A DNA stretch of 22,146 nt from Bacteroidales bacterium. GTDB lineage: Bacteria; Bacteroidota; Bacteroidia; Bacteroidales; F082. The stretch is from the NCBI GenBank assembly GCA_024762735.1, contig JANTGU010000006.1, forward strand, positions 1-22,146, read 5' to 3'. The notes under the pieces are model-generated. The model did no database searches. It worked only from the letters and a program-made list of their open reading frames with translations, and was not told the origin of the DNA. Shown here one piece after another: positions 1 to 6,514 of this stretch. The position numbers and the translations under genes are program-made. How positions within the stretch are numbered: the stretch's first letter is position 1; every line of letters starts with the position of its first letter.

Positions 1-475
1 TGGCTCGTTTGACTTCGTCTTCAGCCATGCCATCCTTTTCAAGTTTTTTTAACTCGTCGTTGGCTTTTCGCCTGTCATTGCGAACCCCCACCTTGGTATC
101 TTCGGCAACACCCTTTGCCTGTTTTACCAAACTATGCCTGCGCTCTTCAGTTAAAGGCGGCACATTAATTCGCAATATCTCTCCTTCGTTGGAAGGATTA
201 AAACCCAAATTGGCATTGAGAATGGCTTTTTCAATTTCATGAATGGTGCTTTTGTCGAAAGGCTGAACAATTATTTGACGGGCATCAGGCGTGTTAATAC
301 TGGCCGTTTGCTCGATGGGTGTGGGCGCACCATAAAAGTCAACCAAAATACCCCGTAACATGGCCGGGTTTGCTTTACCGGCTCTAATCTTCGAGAATTC
401 ATGCTCCAAATGGGCAATGGCTTTTTGCATACTCTCTTCGGCTTCTTCTAAAACTAAAATTGCATCGTCGGTCAT
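1..475 (-). CDS. frr: Ribosome recycling factor, 3' end beyond window
   Basis: Translating the minus strand from the ATG at 475-473 gives 158 residues starting MTDDAILVLEEAEESMQ, with typical RRF segments such as KIRAGKANPAML, DKSTIHEIEKAI and RINVPPLTEERR. RRF acts with EF-G to split post-termination ribosomes and free them for another round of translation. The family is normally about 185 residues, so roughly the last 27 residues lie left of position 1. The visible part covers the start of the three-helix domain, the small alpha/beta domain and much of the return helix. A perfect -7 element lies 24 bases upstream of the start. In most bacteria frr follows pyrH; that neighbour is not visible here. 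Identification rests on strong residue-level resemblance to the family. Confidence 0.96.
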   Translation of the reverse strand, partial: MTDDAILVLEEAEESMQKAIAHLEHEFSKIRAGKANPAMLRGILVDFYGAPTPIEQTASINTPDARQIIVQPFDKSTIHEIEKAILNANLGFNPSNEGEILRINVPPLTEERRHSLVKQAKGVAEDTKVGVRNDRRKANDELKKLEKDGMAEDEVKRA

Positions 476-498
476 AATTCAATGTTTTTAAGGTTACG

Positions 499-506
499 CA
501 AATATA
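499..506 (-). promoter_or_regulatory. Probable frr promoter -7 element
   Basis: On the minus strand this reads TATATTTG, an exact match to the Bacteroidota TAnnTTTG -7 consensus, 24 bases upstream of the frr ATG. No convincing TTTG -33 box was found 19-20 bases further upstream. Confidence 0.6.
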
Positions 507-589
507 GTAATAAATGTTATTGGATTTATTTTAAAGATTAATTTCAAGAAATTATCAGTTCAACAAGTAAATTCAGCCATGACAGAAAG

Positions 590-720
590 CCCGGCCACAA
601 TGGCCCCTTTCAGCAAAAGATCATCTTGCAACAGGAGCAGGATAATTCTTGGGAGATTGCCTGCCTGACTATGTCATTCAGGCGGGCCATGCTCCTAACG
701 TCGCTCGCAAAGACACTGTT
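590..720. repeat. Degenerate dispersed-repeat-like intergenic hairpins
   Basis: The 315 bases between frr and the macrodomain gene hold no plausible gene. They contain a 10-bp hairpin (659-668 with 678-687, one G-U type mismatch, 9-nt loop) followed by CTAACGTCGCTCGCAAAGAC. Just upstream GGCCACAATGGCC forms another short hairpin. The 'GAGATTGC ... TCGCTCGCAA.GACA' pattern resembles the intergenic repeats often seen in Bacteroidota, but only one copy is visible here, so the repeat status is inferred. Confidence 0.4.
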
Positions 721-790
721 ACTAGCTGAAAAAGTAGAAATTTCAAACCAGCCTGCCGCAGGGGTTTAAGAAGTATTCTGGAACAAAAAA

Positions 791-1303
791 CTACCCCAGC
801 AACTGCTGATATAGCTGATAATTCTCATCATCAAAACAGACTAACCAAACAGTTTCGGGAAGGGCATTGTTTTTTAAGAACTCGTCAACAGCCTTCATGG
901 CAATTTGCGCGGCGCGCTCTTTCGGGAAACGATAAACACCCGTGCTGATATTGGGAAAAGCAATGGAACGGCAACCGTTTTCTACAGCCAATTGCAGGCT
1001 GGTGGTGTAACAACTTTTCAGCAGTTCGTCTTCATGATTGTTACCGCCATGCCAAACAGGCCCCACGGCGTGAATAACATACTTTGCCGGAAGATTATAA
1101 CCTTTGGTGATTTTAGCGGATCCGGTTTCGCATCCACCCAACGTTTTGCACTCCTCAAGCAGCTGCCGACCTGCTGCCCTGTGGATGGCGCCATCTACCC
1201 CACCCCCGCCCAGCAAGGTGCGGTTAGCAGCATTGACAATGGCATCTGCCTCCAACGTTGTGATGTCGGCTTTAACAAGCTTTATTCTGGAAGTTTTCAA
1301 CAC
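791..1303 (-). CDS. ymdB: YmdB-type macrodomain (O-acetyl-ADP-ribose deacetylase)
   Basis: The 170-residue product is a stand-alone macrodomain of the MacroD/YmdB type. These enzymes hydrolyse O-acetyl-ADP-ribose and can remove mono-ADP-ribose from acidic side chains. The N-terminal ADP-ribose pocket VNAANRTLLGGGGVDGAIHR spans about residues 23-42, with the catalytic-region Asn27 and Asp37 corresponding to Asn25 and Asp35 of E. coli YmdB. HAVGPVW and the phosphate-binding loop FPNISTGVYRFP follow. The whole length matches E. coli YmdB closely. The start is a GTG at 1303-1301; an in-frame stop lies seven codons upstream and no ATG is available. It starts 82 bases downstream of the DUF1858 gene on the same strand and may be co-transcribed with it. 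Its physiological target is unknown. Confidence 0.93.
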   Translation of the reverse strand: MLKTSRIKLVKADITTLEADAIVNAANRTLLGGGGVDGAIHRAAGRQLLEECKTLGGCETGSAKITKGYNLPAKYVIHAVGPVWHGGNNHEDELLKSCYTTSLQLAVENGCRSIAFPNISTGVYRFPKERAAQIAMKAVDEFLKNNALPETVWLVCFDDENYQLYQQLLG

Positions 1304-1385
1304 AGTATTTTTATTTGGAAATCAATTCCTGGTTTGATTACAGGCTTTTTATTCACCAGCAGGAAACCTGAAAATAAACATCCTG

Positions 1386-1649
1386 TTACAACTCAGCCAC
1401 ATCAATCTTTTTTTCCGGAGTATCGTCACCACCTCCCTTTTCCGCCAATTTGTTCATCTCGTCCACGAAATTCTGAATGGCATCGTCATCAAACCCTTTT
1501 TCTTCGGCGGCCTCTTCCAGAGTACCCCAGATGGGTTCGCCACACATGATGCATCTGATTCCTTTTTCCATTAGATACCGAACCGAAAAAGGATAATTAT
1601 CTACCAACTCCTCTATTAAAATATCTTTGGTAATTGCAGGTTTTGCCAT
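1386..1649 (-). CDS. DUF1858 domain protein
   Basis: This small 87-residue protein has the DUF1858 pattern: an N-terminal stretch (ITKDILIEELVDNYPFSVRYL), then a CxxC-bearing segment GIRCIMCGEPIWGTLEEAA and a short acidic helix. The domain, sometimes annotated as hybrid-cluster-protein-associated, also occurs at the N-terminus of larger redox proteins; here it stands alone with a hydrophilic acidic tail after about residue 68. The CxxC suggests metal binding or thiol redox chemistry, but that is inference. The ATG at 1649 is preceded 25 bases upstream by a perfect TAnnTTTG promoter element, which supports the start. Confidence 0.85.
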   Translation of the reverse strand: MAKPAITKDILIEELVDNYPFSVRYLMEKGIRCIMCGEPIWGTLEEAAEEKGFDDDAIQNFVDEMNKLAEKGGGDDTPEKKIDVAEL

Positions 1650-1674
1650 GATTTATCATTTATTTTATGAATTG

Positions 1675-1682
1675 CAAAAATA
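1675..1682 (-). promoter_or_regulatory. Probable -7 element for DUF1858 gene
   Basis: TATTTTTG on the minus strand is an exact TAnnTTTG match, 25 bases upstream of the ATG at 1649. No clear -33 box is seen. Confidence 0.55.
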
Positions 1683-1718
1683 CAAAAGTGAGGATATTAT
1701 TTGTACTAAACGCTGTTA

Positions 1719-1749
1719 TTTGATTATCCACTAAAATACCTTTTCTTTG
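1719..1749 (+). promoter_or_regulatory. Probable promoter of first fiber gene
   Basis: TTTG at 1719-1722 is followed after 19 bases by TTTCTTTG at 1742-1749, a one-mismatch version of TAnnTTTG. Spacing fits the Bacteroidota -33/-7 arrangement. It ends 25 bases before the ATG at 1775. Confidence 0.5.
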
Positions 1750-1774
1750 CAACAACATATAAACCCTTTAAAAT

Positions 1775-4288
1775 ATGAATAAGAAATTCTTTTTTTTAGC
1801 CATTCTCCTTATCATCATTAGCAGCGTGGCTTCGGCTCAAATTGCCGTAAACCAAACCGGCAGCACAGCAGACGAAAGTGCCATGCTTGATGTTCAATCA
1901 ACCACTAAAGGAATGCTGGTACCACGCATGACAACCGCGCAACGAACCACCATTTCAAGTCCTGCCAACGGGCTGATGGTTTATGACACAGACACCAAAA
2001 GTTTTTGGTTTAGGCAGTCATCCATTTGGCGTGAACTTATTGACAACAGCAACAACACGGTTTTGGCTGATAGTGATAATGATACAAAAGTAGATGTAGA
2101 GTCGACTTCAGATAATGATGAGGTGCATTTCACGTTAGGCGGAACAGAATACTTTGTTTTTGATGCCGCCCGTATTGAGGTAAATAACTCCGGCGGATCA
2201 GTTTTTCTTGGAGGAAATGCAGGACTTCATGATGATTATACCACTTCTCGCAATGTTGCAATTGGTCAATTGGCCCTAAGTGACAATATTGCGGGAGCAC
2301 TCAACGTGGCCATGGGATACTCGGCTTTACGATACATGTCGGGTAAATCATCCAATGTCGCCATTGGCAACTATTCTATGGAGCGTTATAACAGTGATGG
2401 TTTAGGTGCTTCCACATATAACACAGCTATTGGTGCTTACACACTTCAGGGAAACAGTACTTCCACCCTAAATACGGGAACCAATAATACTGCTGTCGGC
2501 GCATGGGCACTTCAACCAAACACATCCGGAGGAAATAATGTAGCCGTTGGCTCTGATGCATTAAGAAATAATACCGAAGGCAGCTATAACACCGCATTGG
2601 GAAGATATGCTTTATTGAACAACAAGGCTAACAGCAGAAGCACTGCATTGGGTTATAATGCTATGGGTTTTGCCGATAGCCGCACAACAGGAAGAGATAC
2701 TTACAATACTGCGGTCGGGTATTTTGCGCTGATGGGCAGCGCAACATCCGGCAATAATTATGGGAGGTATAATACTGCTGTGGGTGACAATGCCATTCAT
2801 GATATTACTTCGGGAGATTATAATACCGCCATGGGTGTATCTGCTCTCGAAAACAATACCGCCGGAGATTACAATACTGCCATTGGTAATAAAACACTGT
2901 ATCGCAATGTAGCAAACAACCGGTCAACTGCCGTAGGCTATAATGCCATGTATAATACCGACAACCGTGCAACAGGACGCAATACTTATAATACGGCCAT
3001 TGGCCATAAAGCCTTATACGGCAGTAGCACAGCAGCAGACAACACGGGCAGGTACAATACGGCCATTGGCGATGCAAGCATGGAAAATAACAAAGCCGGA
3101 GGCAATAATGTTGCTGTTGGTGCCTCAGCACTGAATGATAATACCGTCGGGGGTAATAACGTTGGAGTTGGATATTTTGCGCTTTCAGGTAATACTGATG
3201 GTGTTTATAACGTTGGTTTGGGATTTTCTGCCCTTTCAGGAAATGATGGTGGTGATTATAACACAGCTCTGGGTGCGTCAGCGCTGTATAATAGTGATGG
3301 CAACAACAATACTGCTGTGGGTTACAATGCATTAAACGCAAATACAACCGGAAGCCACAATACTGCAATGGGATTTAGTACCCTTGACGATATAAGTGGT
3401 GGCAGCCAAAATAATGCTTTCGGTTACAACAGTCTTACAGCCCTTACATCGGGCAGTATGAATACGGCCATTGGCGACTTGTCGGGGGACAATCTTACTT
3501 CAGGTTCTCATAACATTTTTATTGGAAGTAATACAGATGCGCCCGTTTCAACAGGTTCGTATCAGTTAAACATTGGCAACACCATTTACGGAACAAATAT
3601 TGGGCTTGATACAGCTGAAATTGGCATTGGCACGGATAGTCCTGAAGAGGATTTTGATGTCCGTGGGAATTTCCAGGTAAAACAATCATCAACTGCTGTT
3701 GAAGCAAACATCGAATCTTCAACGGCAGCTGCCACCCTCTATATTAAAGCCGCCGGAAGCAGCCTGGGACAAATCACCTTTTACGACAACAGTGTTTACG
3801 GGGGCTCTTTCGGATACAGCAATGACAACGATCACTTTTTTATTTGGCACGGCAGCAACAACATCTTTTTTGAAGATGGTGCCATATTGCCCGGTGGCCA
3901 CAAAAGCGGCGACCTTGGAGCAGACGGGCAGGCCTGGGACGATGTTTATTACGATGACCTGCACAACCAGGGAGCAGCAGCTTTTACTGACAGAACGGTT
4001 ACAAGCGAGCTGATTAACTTCCCTCCCCTTGCCAAGAAATCAGGAAGCTTTGATGAGGTAACAAAGCGTGGATTAAAGGAGCTGGACCCTAAATCGCTGC
4101 CCGGTGATCTGCAGGATGGAAAATCAATCTTAACCGATGAAATGGTTACCTACAACTACAAAGCCAATTTTGAGCAGCAGGAGCAAATAAATGAATTGAA
4201 ACAAATTATTGAAGAGCAAAACAAAAGATTAAAAGAGCAAAATGAAAAGATTGAAGCATTAATAAAAATGGTTTCTGAGAAAGAATAA
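1775..4288 (+). CDS. Secreted YadA-head-like repeat fiber protein, C-terminal coiled coil, no S74 domain
   Basis: The 837-residue product starts with a signal peptide (about residues 1-21, cut near SASAQ). A conserved Bacteroidota fiber N-terminus follows: SAMLDVQSTTKGMLVPRMTT and GLMVYDTDTKSFW. From about residue 145 to 610 there are some twenty repeats of the form NTAxGxxAL, each roughly 20-25 residues, resembling the left-handed beta-roll head of trimeric YadA-type adhesins. A non-repetitive segment contains DLGADGQAWDDVYYDD, and the end is a heptad coiled coil (about 805-837, rich in EQN and LKEQ). Unlike the second fiber it has no SDKRxK motif, so no S74 chaperone domain. A trimeric surface fiber is inferred; no anchor or LPXTG-like signal is visible. 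Its end converges on the TPR regulator gene. Alternative: a structural surface protein with no adhesive role. Confidence 0.85.
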   Translation: MNKKFFFLAILLIIISSVASAQIAVNQTGSTADESAMLDVQSTTKGMLVPRMTTAQRTTISSPANGLMVYDTDTKSFWFRQSSIWRELIDNSNNTVLADSDNDTKVDVESTSDNDEVHFTLGGTEYFVFDAARIEVNNSGGSVFLGGNAGLHDDYTTSRNVAIGQLALSDNIAGALNVAMGYSALRYMSGKSSNVAIGNYSMERYNSDGLGASTYNTAIGAYTLQGNSTSTLNTGTNNTAVGAWALQPNTSGGNNVAVGSDALRNNTEGSYNTALGRYALLNNKANSRSTALGYNAMGFADSRTTGRDTYNTAVGYFALMGSATSGNNYGRYNTAVGDNAIHDITSGDYNTAMGVSALENNTAGDYNTAIGNKTLYRNVANNRSTAVGYNAMYNTDNRATGRNTYNTAIGHKALYGSSTAADNTGRYNTAIGDASMENNKAGGNNVAVGASALNDNTVGGNNVGVGYFALSGNTDGVYNVGLGFSALSGNDGGDYNTALGASALYNSDGNNNTAVGYNALNANTTGSHNTAMGFSTLDDISGGSQNNAFGYNSLTALTSGSMNTAIGDLSGDNLTSGSHNIFIGSNTDAPVSTGSYQLNIGNTIYGTNIGLDTAEIGIGTDSPEEDFDVRGNFQVKQSSTAVEANIESSTAAATLYIKAAGSSLGQITFYDNSVYGGSFGYSNDNDHFFIWHGSNNIFFEDGAILPGGHKSGDLGADGQAWDDVYYDDLHNQGAAAFTDRTVTSELINFPPLAKKSGSFDEVTKRGLKELDPKSLPGDLQDGKSILTDEMVTYNYKANFEQQEQINELKQIIEEQNKRLKEQNEKIEALIKMVSEKE
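2630..3199 (+). repeat. Tandem 285-bp (95-residue) duplication inside first fiber
   Basis: Residues 286-338 and 381-433 of the fiber align without gaps: both run RSTAxGYNAM, then a DxRxTGR segment, TYNTAxG, an AL(M/Y)GS(A/S)T segment and GRYNTAxGD. The offset is exactly 95 residues, so 2630-2914 and 2915-3199 are tandem copies. A more diverged copy may precede them around residues 196-285. This is a super-repeat above the ~23-residue beta-roll unit. Confidence 0.75.
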
Positions 4289-4306
4289 TCAAAAGGCAGG
4301 AAATTT
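4288..4306 (+). repeat. Shared 3' flank, copy 1
   Basis: ATCAAAAGGCAGGAAATTT overlaps the last base of the first fiber's stop codon and matches 18 of 19 bases in the copy after the second fiber at 9425-9443. Conservation in non-coding DNA suggests common origin by duplication or recombination, or a shared mRNA 3' element. Confidence 0.7.
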
Positions 4307-4375
4307 GGCAGAGAGTCTTCTCCGATCACGAGGCAGGCTATATTATCATCTAATCCACACCAACAACAATATATT

Positions 4376-6268
4376 TTACAAATCCCTTACAAATTTCATC
4401 AGGTTATCTTCCGTAGTTAATTTGAGTTTTTTCCTGAGTTTATAACGAGCGGTTTTCACGCTGTCGGGTGCGATATTTAAAACGGCAGCGGCCTCCTTAA
4501 TATTCATGTTCATTCTAAGCAAAGCGGCAAGTCGTAAATCATGCGGGCTTAATTCGGGGTTAATGGCAGTAAGTTTATCATAAAAGTCTTTATTGAGCTC
4601 GTTGAAATATTTACTGAAAAGTTCCCAGTCTTTATCGTAGCGCAGACTTTTATTAAGCTCCATTTGAAGTGCCCGGATATTGGATTTTATTTCATCAGGA
4701 ACTTCAGGCAAGATCGTATCCACGGCTTTCCGTATATTTTGGAGAATGCTGTTTTTTTGTGTCATGTGAAGAGCATGCGAGCTAAGCTGATTCTTTTTAA
4801 ATGCCAGCTCCTTGTCAAGCTCGGCTTTTTCTTTTTCCCACAGTTCCGCCTTAATTTTTAACATTTTATTTTGCGTAAATTTACGATAGTACAAAGCAAT
4901 GCTTAACAAAATAAGAAGCATGGCAACCGACACCAGGACAATAATATGGTTTCGATTACTCACACGCGCTAGTTTTTCATTTAATTCCAACCGTTTTATT
5001 TTTTCATCCTTTAACCCCGCCTCATATTTTAGGCTTAACGCCGCTATTTTTTCTTTGGTTTTTTCGCTGAACAGGCTGTCTTCAATCTTTTTATAAGCCT
5101 CAAGATTCAACAAAGCGTTGTTAATATCACCTTTGGTTTTATAAACACTATAAAGTAGTTTTCTAGCCTTAAGTTCCTCTCTTACCAAATGATACTTAAT
5201 CGCGGTATCAATCGAATTTTGCATGTAGAATTCTGCGGAATCTGGTATGCCCGCTCTTGCATAAGCCAATCCCAAATCAGATAATACATCGGCAACATTC
5301 CTTTTGGTGTACAACTCTGAAAATAACCGATGGGCTTTTTGCAGGTAGCCAATAGCTTCTTGATAGTTTGATTGCTCAATAAGTGATAAACCAATGTTTT
5401 GGTTGGCAATAGCAACTCCCTCTCTGTCGTTTACCCGTCTGTAATGATTAAGCGATATGTTGTAAAAATAGATGGCCGAATCATACTGTTCAAGCTGATG
5501 GTAAACCGTGGCCATGTTAAAGATAAAGGTAATATACAATCCTTTGTGCTTTGTGCTGTCAACCAGTAGAATCCCCCTGTTATAATATTCCATTCCTTTT
5601 GCCAGATCATCCATGTCAAGGTAAATATTCGCGATGGTCCCGTATCTCTTGGCAAGGTCAAAGCTGTCGTTAAGGGCTTTAAGTATTCCAGCAGCGCTTA
5701 ACGAATAGTCGATGGCTTTTGAAACATGACCCATCTCCTGAAGGGTAGTAGAAACATTACCCAACGACGTGGCATAATTCAACGAATCGCGTGCCTTTAG
5801 AAACAACTGACTGCTTAATTCGCCATACTTCAAAGCTTTTTCAAAATCTCCCAGCCTGCGATAGGTAATCCCTAAAATATCGTTGGCTTTTGCAGTAAGC
5901 CCGGGATATTTTACTGATAACTTTTTTGAGTTATTGCAAAAGTGCAATACAGAATCCAGCTGATCAATGTGATAGTAAGACAAGGCCACATAGATATTGG
6001 CTAACGACCTTAAACTGTCATCATCAAGTTGTTTAGAAATAATAACCGCCTTGTTAGCATACCTTATGGAAGAATCAAAGGAGTGATTCCAGTAGTATTT
6101 ACATACTTGTAAAGCGGAAGCATAGGATGCTACATTAATTCCGTTGATTTTCGTTTTTGCTATGTCAACATCTGTTTTACTCTGCGAATACAACCTGCCG
6201 GGAGAAATGAAAATAACAAGAACAAGCACAAGCTCCATGACAAGAATTACATGACTATGTGGTTTCAT
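4376..6268 (-). CDS. Membrane-anchored TPR regulator with C-terminal HTH
   Basis: The 630-residue product has an N-terminal signal or membrane segment (residues 7-28), then at least six TPR-like helical repeats from about 45 to 400, for example DILGITYRRLGDFEKALKYG and NMATVYHQLEQYDSAIYFYN. A transmembrane helix spans about 440-461, followed by a charged coiled coil (466-510). The end (570-630) reads LSPHDLRLAALLRMNMNIKE, then AAAVLNIAPDSVKTARYKLR, a LuxR/FixJ-like helix-turn-helix. This arrangement puts the TPRs in the periplasm and the DNA-binding domain in the cytoplasm. It is a known Bacteroidota class of one-piece sensor-regulators. It lies between two fiber genes, convergent with the first and divergent from the second, so these are its most likely targets; that link is inference. 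The family is clear; the ligand is unknown. Confidence 0.88.
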   Translation of the reverse strand: MKPHSHVILVMELVLVLVIFISPGRLYSQSKTDVDIAKTKINGINVASYASALQVCKYYWNHSFDSSIRYANKAVIISKQLDDDSLRSLANIYVALSYYHIDQLDSVLHFCNNSKKLSVKYPGLTAKANDILGITYRRLGDFEKALKYGELSSQLFLKARDSLNYATSLGNVSTTLQEMGHVSKAIDYSLSAAGILKALNDSFDLAKRYGTIANIYLDMDDLAKGMEYYNRGILLVDSTKHKGLYITFIFNMATVYHQLEQYDSAIYFYNISLNHYRRVNDREGVAIANQNIGLSLIEQSNYQEAIGYLQKAHRLFSELYTKRNVADVLSDLGLAYARAGIPDSAEFYMQNSIDTAIKYHLVREELKARKLLYSVYKTKGDINNALLNLEAYKKIEDSLFSEKTKEKIAALSLKYEAGLKDEKIKRLELNEKLARVSNRNHIIVLVSVAMLLILLSIALYYRKFTQNKMLKIKAELWEKEKAELDKELAFKKNQLSSHALHMTQKNSILQNIRKAVDTILPEVPDEIKSNIRALQMELNKSLRYDKDWELFSKYFNELNKDFYDKLTAINPELSPHDLRLAALLRMNMNIKEAAAVLNIAPDSVKTARYKLRKKLKLTTEDNLMKFVRDL

Positions 6269-6441
6269 ACGTAGATTGATAATATTTTCACAAAGATATT
6301 CAATTTACCTATAAAAGATCATCACTTTAGTTAAGTACATATTTTTCCGTATTCTATCCACCTGTTATTCATTTATTTACCATTTTATAGATTACCTTAA
6401 ATCTACCTTTCATATATATTTTTACTATTTCAATCTACCTA
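6268..6441. promoter_or_regulatory. Candidate operator repeats between regulator and second fiber
   Basis: The AT-rich 246-bp gap carries several copies of one motif: CAATTTACCTA (6301-6311), AAATCTACCTT (6399-6409) and CAATCTACCTA (6431-6441) on the plus strand, and CAATCTACGTA on the minus strand (6278-6268). A dyad TAGATT-N6-AATCTA lies at 6388-6405. They sit between the two divergent promoters, as expected for operator sites. Binding by the adjacent HTH regulator is inferred; the base composition makes chance matches possible. Confidence 0.4.
6291..6298 (-). promoter_or_regulatory. Probable -7 element of TPR regulator
   Basis: TATCTTTG on the minus strand matches TAnnTTTG exactly, 22 bases upstream of the regulator's ATG at 6268. 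Confidence 0.6.
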
Positions 6442-6481
6442 AAATAGACCTGATAAATTAGTGCATACGCGAGTGTCATCC

Positions 6482-6489
6482 TAGTTTTG
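6482..6489 (+). promoter_or_regulatory. Probable -7 element of second fiber gene
   Basis: TAGTTTTG matches TAnnTTTG exactly, 25 bases upstream of the ATG at 6515. The -33 position has no clear TTTG, which would suit an activator-dependent promoter. Confidence 0.6.
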
Positions 6490-6514
6490 TACACGAATTC
6501 TAAAATCCAATAAA

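Noticed and set aside
905..1549. 214-residue plus-strand reading frame
   Set aside because: It lies antisense to the well-supported macrodomain and DUF1858 genes, its translation has no family resemblance or signal, and it has no promoter element.
3135..3335. Short plus-strand frames within fiber 1 (also 2943-3134)
   Set aside because: They are out-of-frame shadows of the repeats with no independent start signals.
2805..3368. 187-residue minus-strand reading frame, rich in Tyr, Cys and His
   Set aside because: It is the antisense reading of the repetitive fiber gene; the composition simply reflects the complement of the Asn/Thr/Ala/Gly repeat codons.
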